Of a stretch of 64,000 nt of DNA, positions 17,300 to 27,589 are shown piece by piece. Where the stretch lies: assembly GCA_016793865.1 (NCBI GenBank), contig JAEULJ010000001.1, positions 248,001 through 312,000 on the forward strand, read 5' to 3'. The DNA is from Altererythrobacter sp. GTDB lineage: Bacteria; Pseudomonadota; Alphaproteobacteria; Sphingomonadales; Sphingomonadaceae. A program made the translations under genes and the position numbers. Within the stretch, counting starts at the first letter, position 1. Every line of letters starts with the position of its first letter. The notes below the pieces were generated by a model that was given only the letters and a program-made list of their open reading frames with translations, searched no databases and was not told where the DNA came from.

Positions 17300-17726
17300 G
17301 CTGCTGCGCTTCCGCGCCGACGAACCGGCGGATCATCCCGGCATCACGGTGGACGCCTTCCTCGACCAGCCCGACGCCGATGCGGTGCGGATCGAGCCCG
17401 GCGACGATGCACGCGCGCTGATCCCGCATCTCGCCCGGCTGCGCCTGGTGGAGGTCAATTTCCCGATCTTCGGGGACGGGCGCGGCTATTCCTCCGCCCG
17501 CATCCTGCGCGAGGCGGGCTATGGCGGGGAACTGCGCGCGGTTGGCGACGTGCTGGTGGACCAGATCGCCGCCCTGCGCCGCTGCGGCTTCGACGGCTTC
17601 GATCCCGACCAGCCGCTCGATCCGGCCGACACCGAAATCGCCTTCGCCCGCTGGTCGGCCGTATATCAGCCTGCCGCCGACGGCCGGGCCCCGATCTGGG
17701 CGGCGCGCCACGGAGAAACGGCATGA
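17292..17726 (+). CDS. DUF934-family protein of the sulfite reductase operon
   Basis: The 144-residue soluble protein, with the strand VEVNFPIFGDGRGYSSARILRE (about residues 56-77) and GYGGELRAVGDVLVDQ following, is the family hallmark. DUF934 proteins are almost always encoded between cysI and cysH in alpha- and betaproteobacteria and are described as putative oxidoreductase accessory proteins. No cofactor motif is visible. The start overlaps cysI by 8 bp and the end overlaps cysH by 4 bp (ATGA). Confidence 0.88.
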   Translation: MAELLRFRADEPADHPGITVDAFLDQPDADAVRIEPGDDARALIPHLARLRLVEVNFPIFGDGRGYSSARILREAGYGGELRAVGDVLVDQIAALRRCGFDGFDPDQPLDPADTEIAFARWSAVYQPAADGRAPIWAARHGETA

Positions 17727-18493
17727 ACGCGCCCGGCGGCGCCATCCGGGCGGTCGACCGCATCGACATCGGCCCACGCTTCACCGCGCACGACGCGGTG
17801 CGGCTCAACAATCTGTTCCGCGGAAGCGACACCCAGGCGATGCTGGAGGGCGTGCTGACCGAGGGGCTGGCCGGCGAGGTAGCCATGGTCAGCAGCTTCG
17901 GCGCCGAAAGCGCGGTGCTGCTTCATCTTGTCGGCAGCATCGATCCGGGCGTGCCAGTGCTGTTCCTCGACACCGGCAAGCATTTTCCCGAGACCATCGC
18001 CTACCGCGATGGGCTGGTGGATCGGCTCGGGCTGACCGATGTGCGGGTGGTGAAGCCGGAGGCGGCCGAACTGGCGGCGCGGGACGCCAACGGGTTGCGC
18101 TGGTCCTTCGATCCCGACGGATGCTGCGAAATCCGCAAGGTGCGGCCGCTGGCGAAGGCCCTGAAGGGGTTCGACGCCAGCTTTACCGGGCGCAAGGCCT
18201 TCCAGGCCGCCACCCGCGCCGCACTCCCCCGCTTCGAGATCGACAACTCCGATGCCCAGGGCCGGCTCAAGATCAATCCGCTGATCGACTGGAGCGCCAG
18301 CCAGATCGCCGGCTATTTCATCCTCCACGACCTGCCGCAGCACCCGCTGATCGCCCGGGGCTACCCCTCCATCGGCTGTTCGCCATGCACCCGTCCCGTA
18401 GCTGCGGGCGAGGACGCACGCGCCGGGCGCTGGGCCGGGTGGGACAAGGTCGAGTGCGGCATACACCAGCCGGGCGAGGAACCGTTCCTGTAA
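17723..18493 (+). CDS. cysH: Adenylyl-sulfate/phosphoadenylyl-sulfate reductase, [4Fe-4S] type
   Basis: Reduces activated sulfate (APS or PAPS) to sulfite with thioredoxin. The 256-residue protein has the PP-loop nucleotide region MVSSFGAESAVLLHL. It has the two cysteine pairs C134-C135 (CCEIRKVRPL) and C219-x2-C222 (GCSPCTRPV) that hold the [4Fe-4S] cluster of APS reductases. The nucleophile is Cys245 in ECGIH. The cluster points to APS rather than PAPS as main substrate. It is the last gene of the rightward run and is followed by a hairpin. No sulfate adenylyltransferase gene lies in the window. Confidence 0.93.
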   Translation: MNAPGGAIRAVDRIDIGPRFTAHDAVRLNNLFRGSDTQAMLEGVLTEGLAGEVAMVSSFGAESAVLLHLVGSIDPGVPVLFLDTGKHFPETIAYRDGLVDRLGLTDVRVVKPEAAELAARDANGLRWSFDPDGCCEIRKVRPLAKALKGFDASFTGRKAFQAATRAALPRFEIDNSDAQGRLKINPLIDWSASQIAGYFILHDLPQHPLIARGYPSIGCSPCTRPVAAGEDARAGRWAGWDKVECGIHQPGEEPFL

Positions 18494-18502
18494 GCCGGGG
18501 CA

Positions 18503-18549
18503 CGATGGCGGAGACGGACTGCGCCCGCCTCCGCCATCGCACCAAATCA
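18503..18549. terminator. Long hairpin between cysH and the convergent lipoprotein gene
   Basis: CGATGGCGGAG (18503-18513) and CTCCGCCATCG (18539-18549) are perfect 11-bp complements around a 25-nt loop. No long T-run follows. It lies between two converging genes and can act on either transcript. Confidence 0.6.
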
Positions 18550-18560
18550 GCCGAAGCCGA

Positions 18561-18977
18561 TCACCCCTCGATACGCTCCACCTTCGCGGTCATGCCGTCG
18601 GGCGATACGGTCGTCCACACGCCGTTCTCGACCTTCTCCGTGTGGCAAGTCTCCTTCGCGTCCGGCTCGTCCTTGGTGAAGCAATAGGTGCCCGGGTCCT
18701 TCTGAACCCAGCGGCCCGTCTCGGACTTCTTCCCATCCTGCGAAGTCTGCACAAAGGTTCCGTCAGCCTTCACTTCCTCGTTGAAGACTGCACCGTCACC
18801 TGTGGTGATGCGGAACTTGCCGACCGAAGACTTGCCATCCGCCGCCAGTGGTCCGGCGGCCGGCACGGCGGCTTCGGTTGCGGCATCGGCGGTTGGCTCG
18901 ACCGTCGGTTCGGGCGCGGGCTGCGCGCAGGCGGCTACGAATCCGACCAACGCAAGGCTCGAAAACACTCTCTTCAT
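18561..18977 (-). CDS. Small putative lipoprotein
   Basis: The 138-residue product starts MKRVFSSLALVGFVAAC. The lipobox VAAC puts the lipidated cysteine at residue 17, followed by an acidic Pro/Ala/Thr linker. The C-terminal part (GKFRITTGDGAVFNEEVK, then DGTFVQTSQDGKKSETGRW) looks like a small beta-strand repeat with two cysteines (YCF and TCH) that could form a disulfide. The ATG at 18977 has AGGGGG seven bases upstream. I have seen this type only as hypothetical in sphingomonads. Confidence 0.82.
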   Translation of the reverse strand: MKRVFSSLALVGFVAACAQPAPEPTVEPTADAATEAAVPAAGPLAADGKSSVGKFRITTGDGAVFNEEVKADGTFVQTSQDGKKSETGRWVQKDPGTYCFTKDEPDAKETCHTEKVENGVWTTVSPDGMTAKVERIEG

Positions 18978-19077
18978 GACAATCCCCCTTCGCATGACGA
19001 CGCGGTGGCTGATCCACTGCGGATCGAGGCGCGACCCCGGCAGGGATGCTAGTCCCCCGTGAAGCAATGCCAAGAGC

Positions 19078-19991
19078 TTATCGCAGCCAACCCTGCTCGC
19101 GATACCAGGCCGCGGCCTGCGCCAGCCCCTGCTCGCCGGAGATGCGCGGCTCCCACACGGCGCCGGGCACCGCGCGATCCGATCGGACGACCCAGTTTGG
19201 ATGCGCCATATATCCCACGCGATCCGGTGTGAGCCGCGCCTTGTCGCCGCGCAGCAGCCCATCGACCCGCGCACCCGCCAGCATCAGCGACCTGGGCAAA
19301 TGCGGCGCAAACAACCGCCTGCGCCCCACCGCCACGCCGATCGCGGCCGCCAGCTCCTTGTGCGACCAGCCGCCCTCGCGCCCGTCGTCCGGCTCGAAAA
19401 GGCGGCGACGCACCAGCGCGGGCGGTGCATCCACCAGATCGAGCAGCAGGCGGGCGAGGTCTTCGACATGGATGATCGAACTGGCCCCGCGCGGGGGAAG
19501 CGGCAGCAAGCCCAGCCGCGCGCTGCGGAACATCTCGAAGTAATCGACGTCGCGCGGGCCATAGACGCCGGGTGGACGCACGATGGTCCAGTCGAGGCCG
19601 CTCGCCTCGACCAGCTTCTCCGCCTCCGCCTTGGAAGCGCCATAGGCCGACAGCCCCGGTTCTCGCGCCGACAGCGAGGAGACGAAGACGAAACGCTTGA
19701 CCCTGGCCTGGCGGGCTGCGGCGATCAGCGCAGCCGTGCCATCGACGTTGGCGGCCTTGAAGGCGGCGGGATCATGGGAACTGGTGAGGCCGGCCACATG
19801 GATCACGGCATCGGCATCGCCGACCGGCACCGCGAGCGCAGCGGCCGACGTGAGATCGCCGGGAACCCAGGTCACGCCCGCGCGCTCCGCCTGCGGCTTG
19901 CGGGTGAGCGCCCGCACCCCCACGCCGCGCCGCTCCGCCTCGGCCAGAACCGCCTGCCCGACGAAACCCGTGCCGCCGGTAAGGGCCAGGA

Positions 19992-19995
<4 letters not shown>
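19078..19995 (-). CDS. NAD-dependent epimerase/dehydratase (extended SDR-like)
   Basis: The 305-residue protein starts with GTG, which overlaps the proB stop (GTGA). It has the Rossmann motif LTGGTGFVGQAVL at residues 4-16, an AVIHVAGL strand, and the Y-x3-K pair in SAYGASKAEAEKL. It is close to the complex-I-intermediate-associated/atypical SDR group. The natural substrate is unknown. It is the third gene of the obgE-proB-SDR leftward run, which suggests constitutive co-expression rather than a shared pathway. Confidence 0.85.
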
Positions 19996-22177
<2,182 letters not shown>

Positions 22178-22233
22178 TCAAGCGCCGGTGGGGCGATGGG
22201 TTTCGCCCGTCTGGCGAGTCCCGGCCCCTTGGC

Positions 22234-22281
22234 TATCGTCGCGCCTGGCGGCGCTGCGGGCGACGGTGCGACCTTGCGGCC
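22234..22281. repeat. Dispersed intergenic element, copy 2
   Basis: TATCGTCGCG, then CGGCGCTGCGGGCG, then CCTTGCGG align with 9272-9319 in the same order and at nearly the same spacing (one 1-bp insertion). As at copy 1, it is followed by small GC-rich hairpins. It lies upstream of obgE, on the side away from that gene's start. Confidence 0.65.
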
Positions 22282-22565
22282 CGCCGGTCGCGGCCCCAGC
22301 CAGCGCGGCCCGTCCCTGACGGGCGGTAAATCGGACCCGACGGGTCTGCAAGCAGGTTAGGAGCCTGGCGCTTCGGGACGCACGCCCGCGGCAGCCTCTG
22401 GGGATTGCCGACGCTCGCCCACAAGCTGGCAGATCTCGTCGAAGCAGCCTGCCGTCGCACGGACAGCTTCGAACGGCGCAGAAGTTCGACAATGCTTGAT
22501 CAGCTTCGGCACAGGGCTGCTTGATTGAGGCCGACTTGCCGGCCCGGAACCCGCCTCGATCGGTT

Positions 22566-22587
22566 ATTATAACCTGGCTGCATCACA
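22566..22587 (+). promoter_or_regulatory. LysR-type binding motif, site 1 (upstream of TonB receptor)
   Basis: The core TATAACCTGGCTGCAT (22568-22583) shares the pattern TATAACCnGnnTGCAT with site 2 at 26313-26328. Over 22 aligned bases 16 are identical. It contains T-N11-A, the usual LysR half-site geometry, and an overlapping dyad GGTTA-TTA-TAACC at 22562-22574. It lies 176-197 bp before the receptor start codon. Confidence 0.5.
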
Positions 22588-22762
22588 TCGCCGTCAATAG
22601 GCATTTGAAGACAAGCCCGCGCGATGGCTCCTCTGGTCTGCGCAGCGGAAGTTGAAGACAACTCCGAATCGCCCCGTCGATGAGGTCGATCGATCCGTCG
22701 GGCGGGCAGCACAAGACAGTGCCGCAGGGGAACGATGTTTTCCAGCAAAAGGGGGCATGACA

Positions 22763-25282
22763 ATGACGGGTAAGCACTGGTTCACGAGGCGGCTCGCGCT
22801 GTCGGGCAGCACGATCGTGCTCGCGTTGACCTTCTCCGGGACGAGCTTGGCGCAGACGGCAGCGGCGCCGCCCGGACCGGAGGTTGCGAATGCGGCGGAA
22901 TCGCCGACGCAGGATATCGTCGTCACCGGCACAAGACGACAAGGGGTGACCGTCGTCGATTCCGTCCGGCCAGTGGATGTGATCAGCGGGGAGGTGCTCG
23001 AAAGGGCGGCCTCTGCAAACCTCAACGATGCGCTGAAAACGGCCATCCCGTCGCTCAACGTCCAGAAGTTCGCGTCGCAGGACGGTTCCGCTTTCGTCAG
23101 GCCGTTCAGCTTGCGCGGCCTGCCGCCGGACCAGACACTGGTCCTGGTCAACGGCAAGCGCCGCCACCGCTCGGCGCTCGTCCAGATCTCCAACCAGCCG
23201 CTCGCGGCCGGTGCGCAGGGCCCGGACCTTGCCACCATCCCCGCGATCGCGATCGAGCGTATCGAAGTCCTGCGCGACGGCGCGGCCGCCCAATACGGGT
23301 CCGACGCGATCGCCGGCGTGGTCAACTTCCGGCTGAAGACCGATGCCCGCGGGCTGACCGTGGTCGGCCGGTACGGGCAATATTATCTCGGCGACGGACA
23401 GGATTACCAGGTCGCGGCCAACCTCGGCCTGCCGCTCACCGATGACGGTTTCTTCAATATCAGCGGCGAATATGTTCGTTCCTTGCCCACGTCGCGCGGG
23501 ATGCAGCGGCCGGACGCAGCGGCGCTGACCGCCGCCGGGGTTCCGGGCGTTCCCAATCCGTCGCAGCGCTCTGGCAACATCAACATCGAGGCGGCGCGCG
23601 CCTTCTTCAATGCCGAACTGGGCCTCGGCGACACGGCGCGGCTTTATGCCTTCGGCAATTACGGATGGAGTTACAGCGATTATCAGTTCTTCTTCCGCAA
23701 TCCCAACACCCGGGCCGACATCTTCACCAGCGTCCCGCTGACGGCAACGCCGGGAGGCCCGCGCTTCTCGTTCCGGACGGAATATCCCGGCGGCTTCACG
23801 CCGGTGTTCGGATCGCGCATCGACGATTCCAGCGTCAGCGGCGGCGTCAAGGGCGAAATCGGCGGGATTGATTACGACCTCGGCGTCGGCATGGCGCGCA
23901 GCCGAATCGACTTTCGCCTGAGCAACACAGTCAACGCATCGCTAGGCCCCGATTCTCCGCGCAGCTTCCGCCCGGGCGCGGTCGTGCAACGCGAGACGCG
24001 GCTCAACGCGGATTTCGTCTATCCGTGGGAAACGGGGGCCTTCGCCACGCCGCTCAACATCGCGTTCGGCGCGGAGTGGCGCCGCGAAAGCTTCGAGATC
24101 GTCGCGGGCGAACCGCTGTCCTATGCGGTCGGGCCATTCGCGCGGGTATTCGATCCCGACTCGGGGCGCTTTGTCGGCCTGGCCCCGGGATCCAGCGGCT
24201 ATCCCGGCTATGACCCCAGCACGGCCGGCCGGTTCGGCCGGTCGAACTGGGCGACCTATCTCGACCTCGAAACCGACGTGACGCACGGCTTCACTATCGG
24301 CGCCGCGGCGCGCTACGAGCGCTTCTCCGATTTCGGCGGCACGTTCAACTGGAAGGTGTCGAGCCGGCTGGAAGCAACCGACTGGCTGGCCTTCCGGGCC
24401 GGTTACAACACCGGCTTCCGTGCTCCCACGCCAGGGCAGTCGAACATCTCTGACCTGGCGACCAGCATCGACATCACGACGGGCGGCCTGCTGCTGGTGG
24501 CGACGCGCCGGCCTAGCGATCCGATCGCACGCTACTACGGGGCGCGACCGCTGGATCGCGAGACATCCAGGAACTTCTCCGCTGGCGTCGTTCTCGACCT
24601 GCCCGGCAGCTATGTCTTCACGGTCGACTATTTCAATATCGCGGTTCAGGACCGGATCGGGTTGACGGCGCGGATACCCATCACGGCAGCCGACCGGGCC
24701 GCCCTGCTCGCGCAGGGCGTCGATCCGGGCGACGTGCAGTCAGTGCGCTATTTCGGCAATTTCTTCGATACCCGCACGCAAGGGATAGACGCGGTTTTCT
24801 CGAAGGCATGGCGGTTCGATACCGAGACCCGCCTTACCTTGAGCGCGGCGGCGAACTATACATCGAGCAAGGTTTCAAACTTGAACAATCCGCTCGCGAT
24901 CAACCGTGAACGCCAGATCGAGATAGGCACCTTCAACCCGAAATGGCGCGGCAACGTGACCGCCGCTTTCGAAAGCGGCGCGCTCAGCGGCCTGCTGCGG
25001 GCGAGCTACTACGGCAAATATACCGACGCGGTGCCCAATGCCGTCCCGACAGCCAATGCCTTCGACCAGACCTTCGGTGCCAGAGTGCTGGTCGATGTGG
25101 AGGTCGGCTATGATCTGACGCAGAACTTCCGCCTGGCGGCAGGTGCGGAAAACCTGTTCGACGTCTACCCGGATCGCGATGGGCGGCTTGGCCAGCAGGC
25201 CAATGGCGTCGTGTACGGCCAGTTCTCACCCTTCGGGTTCAGCGGCGGCTTCTGGTACGTCCGGGGTACTGCGAAATTCTGA
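22763..25282 (+). CDS. TonB-dependent outer-membrane receptor
   Basis: Energised import of a scarce substrate across the outer membrane. From the ATG at 22763 (seven bases after AAAAGGGGG) the protein has 839 residues: a signal peptide (residues 1-27, ending in SLA-QT), a TonB-box-like DIVVTGTRR (about residues 51-59), and a plug domain with GSAFVRPFSLRGLPPDQTLV and IERIEVLRDGAAAQYGSDAI. A 22-strand barrel follows, ending in the aromatic YVRGTAKF. In the barrel, FNWKVSSRLEATDWLAFRAGYNTGFRAPT is the usual near-C-terminal landmark. An earlier in-frame ATG (22757) sits too close to the ribosome site. It resembles sphingomonad receptors for organic substrates more than siderophore receptors; see the LysR/lyase/permease neighbours. 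Confidence 0.92.
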   Translation: MTGKHWFTRRLALSGSTIVLALTFSGTSLAQTAAAPPGPEVANAAESPTQDIVVTGTRRQGVTVVDSVRPVDVISGEVLERAASANLNDALKTAIPSLNVQKFASQDGSAFVRPFSLRGLPPDQTLVLVNGKRRHRSALVQISNQPLAAGAQGPDLATIPAIAIERIEVLRDGAAAQYGSDAIAGVVNFRLKTDARGLTVVGRYGQYYLGDGQDYQVAANLGLPLTDDGFFNISGEYVRSLPTSRGMQRPDAAALTAAGVPGVPNPSQRSGNINIEAARAFFNAELGLGDTARLYAFGNYGWSYSDYQFFFRNPNTRADIFTSVPLTATPGGPRFSFRTEYPGGFTPVFGSRIDDSSVSGGVKGEIGGIDYDLGVGMARSRIDFRLSNTVNASLGPDSPRSFRPGAVVQRETRLNADFVYPWETGAFATPLNIAFGAEWRRESFEIVAGEPLSYAVGPFARVFDPDSGRFVGLAPGSSGYPGYDPSTAGRFGRSNWATYLDLETDVTHGFTIGAAARYERFSDFGGTFNWKVSSRLEATDWLAFRAGYNTGFRAPTPGQSNISDLATSIDITTGGLLLVATRRPSDPIARYYGARPLDRETSRNFSAGVVLDLPGSYVFTVDYFNIAVQDRIGLTARIPITAADRAALLAQGVDPGDVQSVRYFGNFFDTRTQGIDAVFSKAWRFDTETRLTLSAAANYTSSKVSNLNNPLAINRERQIEIGTFNPKWRGNVTAAFESGALSGLLRASYYGKYTDAVPNAVPTANAFDQTFGARVLVDVEVGYDLTQNFRLAAGAENLFDVYPDRDGRLGQQANGVVYGQFSPFGFSGGFWYVRGTAKF

Positions 25283-25292
25283 GCGGGGCGGA

Positions 25293-25315
25293 GGGCGGGG
25301 CCCGGTGCCCCGCCC
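25293..25315. terminator. Hairpin between the TonB receptor and convergent LysR gene
   Basis: GGGCGGGG (25293-25300) pairs with CCCCGCCC (25308-25315) around a 7-nt loop, 11 bp after the receptor stop. No T-run is present. Confidence 0.6.
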
Positions 25316-25389
25316 GCATCGACATGATCGAACATATCCATTCCAGCCCGGACCTTGCCGCTTTACGGTCGATGACGGCCGGGGGCGCG

Positions 25390-26304
25390 TCAGACCTTCA
25401 GCGCGGTCTGGCCGAGCAGCGCGTCACGCTCCTCGGCCAGCAGCGCGACGAACTCGTCCACGAGCCGCGCACGCGGACGGTCCGGCGGCAGGATCAGCAG
25501 GGAACGGAACGCGACATGCGGGCGATAGGGTCGCGCGACCAACCCGAGTGCGGCGTAGTTGCCGAATACGAACGCCAAGGAATTGGCCAAACCCACGACC
25601 GGCCCCTCGAGGGCAAACTGGCATATCGTCGCGGCAAACTGGGTTTCCACCCTGATGCGCGGCTGGGCGCCGACCGCCTGCAGCGACTGGTCGAACTGCT
25701 TGCGCGCCTGGTCGTCCGGCGACAACGAGATGATGTCCTGACCATGAAGCAGCATCGGTTCGATGATCTCGTGGACGGCAAGCGGATGGTCGGACCGCAT
25801 GACGCAGACGCCCTCAGTCTCCACGAACGATTCGATTATCAGATTCTGGCGGTCTATCTCGTCGGCGCACAATCCGATGTCATAGACGCCGCTCGCGACC
25901 AGATTGCGTACATTCACCGAATTGGCGATCTCGAGCGCGACCGTCACATCGGGCCGTTCTGCCAGGAAGCGCGTCAATATCCGCGGTACGAAGTTAAGGC
26001 CGAACGCCGCCGAACTGGCGATGCGAAGCGACCCGGTGCCGACGGCGCGAATCCGCGCGATCGCCTGGCGCAGCCTGTCGAGGCCCACGTGGGTGTCCAG
26101 TATTTCGCGGTGCAGCAGAAACGCTTCCGCCGTCGGCGTCAGGCGCGGACCAGCGCGTGCGAACAGTTTCAGCTTCGTGGTATCCTCGAGCCGCTTGAGC
26201 GATCGGCTGATCGCGGGTTGCGAGATGTTGAGCAATTCCGCCGCGCGCGTCGTCGATCCGGTCTTCATGACCGCGCTGAAGGCTTCGATCAGAGCGAGAT
26301 TCAT
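25390..26304 (-). CDS. LysR-family transcriptional regulator of the accessory uptake block
   Basis: The 304-residue protein has an N-terminal winged helix (residues 1-60, recognition region GSTTRAAELLNISQPAISRS) and a C-terminal periplasmic-binding-protein-like effector domain (GSLRIASSAAFGLNFVPRIL onward). It is divergent from the lyase gene with a 94-bp gap that contains motif site 2, the classic LysR layout. The ATG at 26304 gives the canonical MNLALIEAF start; an upstream ATG at 26328 would add eight residues. The effector is unknown; in this context an amino acid or derivative is plausible. Confidence 0.9.
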   Translation of the reverse strand: MNLALIEAFSAVMKTGSTTRAAELLNISQPAISRSLKRLEDTTKLKLFARAGPRLTPTAEAFLLHREILDTHVGLDRLRQAIARIRAVGTGSLRIASSAAFGLNFVPRILTRFLAERPDVTVALEIANSVNVRNLVASGVYDIGLCADEIDRQNLIIESFVETEGVCVMRSDHPLAVHEIIEPMLLHGQDIISLSPDDQARKQFDQSLQAVGAQPRIRVETQFAATICQFALEGPVVGLANSLAFVFGNYAALGLVARPYRPHVAFRSLLILPPDRPRARLVDEFVALLAEERDALLGQTALKV

Positions 26305-26310
26305 TCCTCC

Positions 26311-26332
26311 ACTATAACCGGAGTGCATAAAA
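26311..26332 (+). promoter_or_regulatory. LysR-type binding motif, site 2 (LysR/lyase intergenic)
   Basis: TATAACCGGAGTGCAT (26313-26328) matches site 1 in 12 of 16 core positions, all at the same spacing. It lies 7 bp upstream of the LysR start on the opposite strand and about 67 bp before the lyase start, so one bound protein could repress its own gene and act on the lyase promoter. An adjacent direct repeat, AATTCC-A-AATTCC, follows at about 26331-26343. Confidence 0.55.
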
Positions 26333-26398
26333 TTCCAAATTCCATGAAATCGAGTTGTTGTGTTTCCATACGAGCGACCGCGCCGGGGAGAATGCCAA

Positions 26399-27574
26399 AT
26401 GCATGATGATACGCTCTGTCTGCCGATCAGCCGCGCGTCTCGGGTGGGTTTCGACAGCCTGACCGTGCCGGTCTATCGCGCATCGACCATCACCTTTCCC
26501 ACGGTCGCCGCCTATCAGCAGCGCCGAGAGGAGCTCTATGACGGCTATTCCTACGGGTTGTACGGCACGCCGACGTCGCGCAGCCTGGAGCTGCGTATTT
26601 CTGAGCTCGAGCACGCCGAACGCACCTTGATCCTGCCGTCCGGCTTCGCAGGCATCGCGGTTACGACGCTCGCCTGCGCGACGAGCGGCCAGCGCGTGCT
26701 GTTCCCGGACAATTGCTACGATACGGTGCGCCCGTTCGCGCTGCAGTTCCTCGCGGGTCTCGGGATCGAAGCGGCTTTCTACGATCCGGCGATCGGGAAC
26801 GGGATCGATGCTCTGATCGACGACAAGGTGGCGCTTGTCTGGGTCGAATCGCCCGGCTCGATGACGCTGGAGGTGCAGGACGTCCCGGCAATCGTCACCG
26901 CGGCCCATGCCCGCGGCGTAAAGGTAGCCGCCGACAACGCCTGGGCGACACCGCTTCGCTTTCGACCGCTCGATCACGGTTGCGACTTTTCGCTATACCC
27001 GCTCTCCAAATATCTTGGCGGTCACTCCGACATCATCATGGGCTCGGTCGCGGTCAGGGACGTCGCGCTCTATCGTCGGCTCAAGGATTTTTCGCGCTAC
27101 CTGGGCATGGGCGTTTCGCCCGACGACGCCAGCCTGGCATTGCGGGGCATCGAAACCCTCTCCGTCCGGCTCGACCGGAGCGAGGAGACCGGGCTTGCTT
27201 TGGCCGCGGCGGCTGCGGCGCACCCAAGTGTGGTCGAGGTACGCCACCCGGCGCTACCGACCTCGCCGGGCCATGCGCTGTGGAAGCGGGACTTCACGGG
27301 TTCGTGCGGGGTGTTCACGCTCTTCCTCGACCCGAGGGTACGGCCGCTCCTCGCATCGGCGATCGAGGACATGACCCTGTTCTCCATCGGTGCGAGCTGG
27401 GGTGCGACACGCAGCATCGTGGCGGTGCTCGACGCGCCGCCGCTGCGGTCAATCCGGCCTGCGGAGCACGACGGTCCGATCGTGCGCCTGTCGGTTGGAC
27501 TGGAGCATGTCGAGGATCTGCGCGCCGATCTCGATCGGGCGCTGAGCCGGCTCGACGCGGCTATCGGAGCCTGA
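26399..27574 (+). CDS. Cystathionine beta-lyase-like PLP enzyme, accessory copy
   Basis: The 391-residue fold-type I PLP enzyme is homologous to the metC product at 11879-13066, with the same order of motifs: GLYGTPTSRSLELRI near the cofactor phosphate, WVESPGSMTLEVQDVPA, ADNAWATPLRFRPLDHG, and the Schiff-base lysine K204 in LSKYLGGHSD. ATG at 26399 follows GGGGAG by 8 bp. Its location with a LysR gene, a permease and a TonB receptor suggests catabolic C-S (or beta-substituent) cleavage of an imported amino compound rather than methionine biosynthesis. The substrate cannot be read from the sequence. The permease gene starts 15 bp after its stop. Confidence 0.88.
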   Translation: MHDDTLCLPISRASRVGFDSLTVPVYRASTITFPTVAAYQQRREELYDGYSYGLYGTPTSRSLELRISELEHAERTLILPSGFAGIAVTTLACATSGQRVLFPDNCYDTVRPFALQFLAGLGIEAAFYDPAIGNGIDALIDDKVALVWVESPGSMTLEVQDVPAIVTAAHARGVKVAADNAWATPLRFRPLDHGCDFSLYPLSKYLGGHSDIIMGSVAVRDVALYRRLKDFSRYLGMGVSPDDASLALRGIETLSVRLDRSEETGLALAAAAAAHPSVVEVRHPALPTSPGHALWKRDFTGSCGVFTLFLDPRVRPLLASAIEDMTLFSIGASWGATRSIVAVLDAPPLRSIRPAEHDGPIVRLSVGLEHVEDLRADLDRALSRLDAAIGA

Positions 27575-27589
27575 CGAGGGGAAACGATC

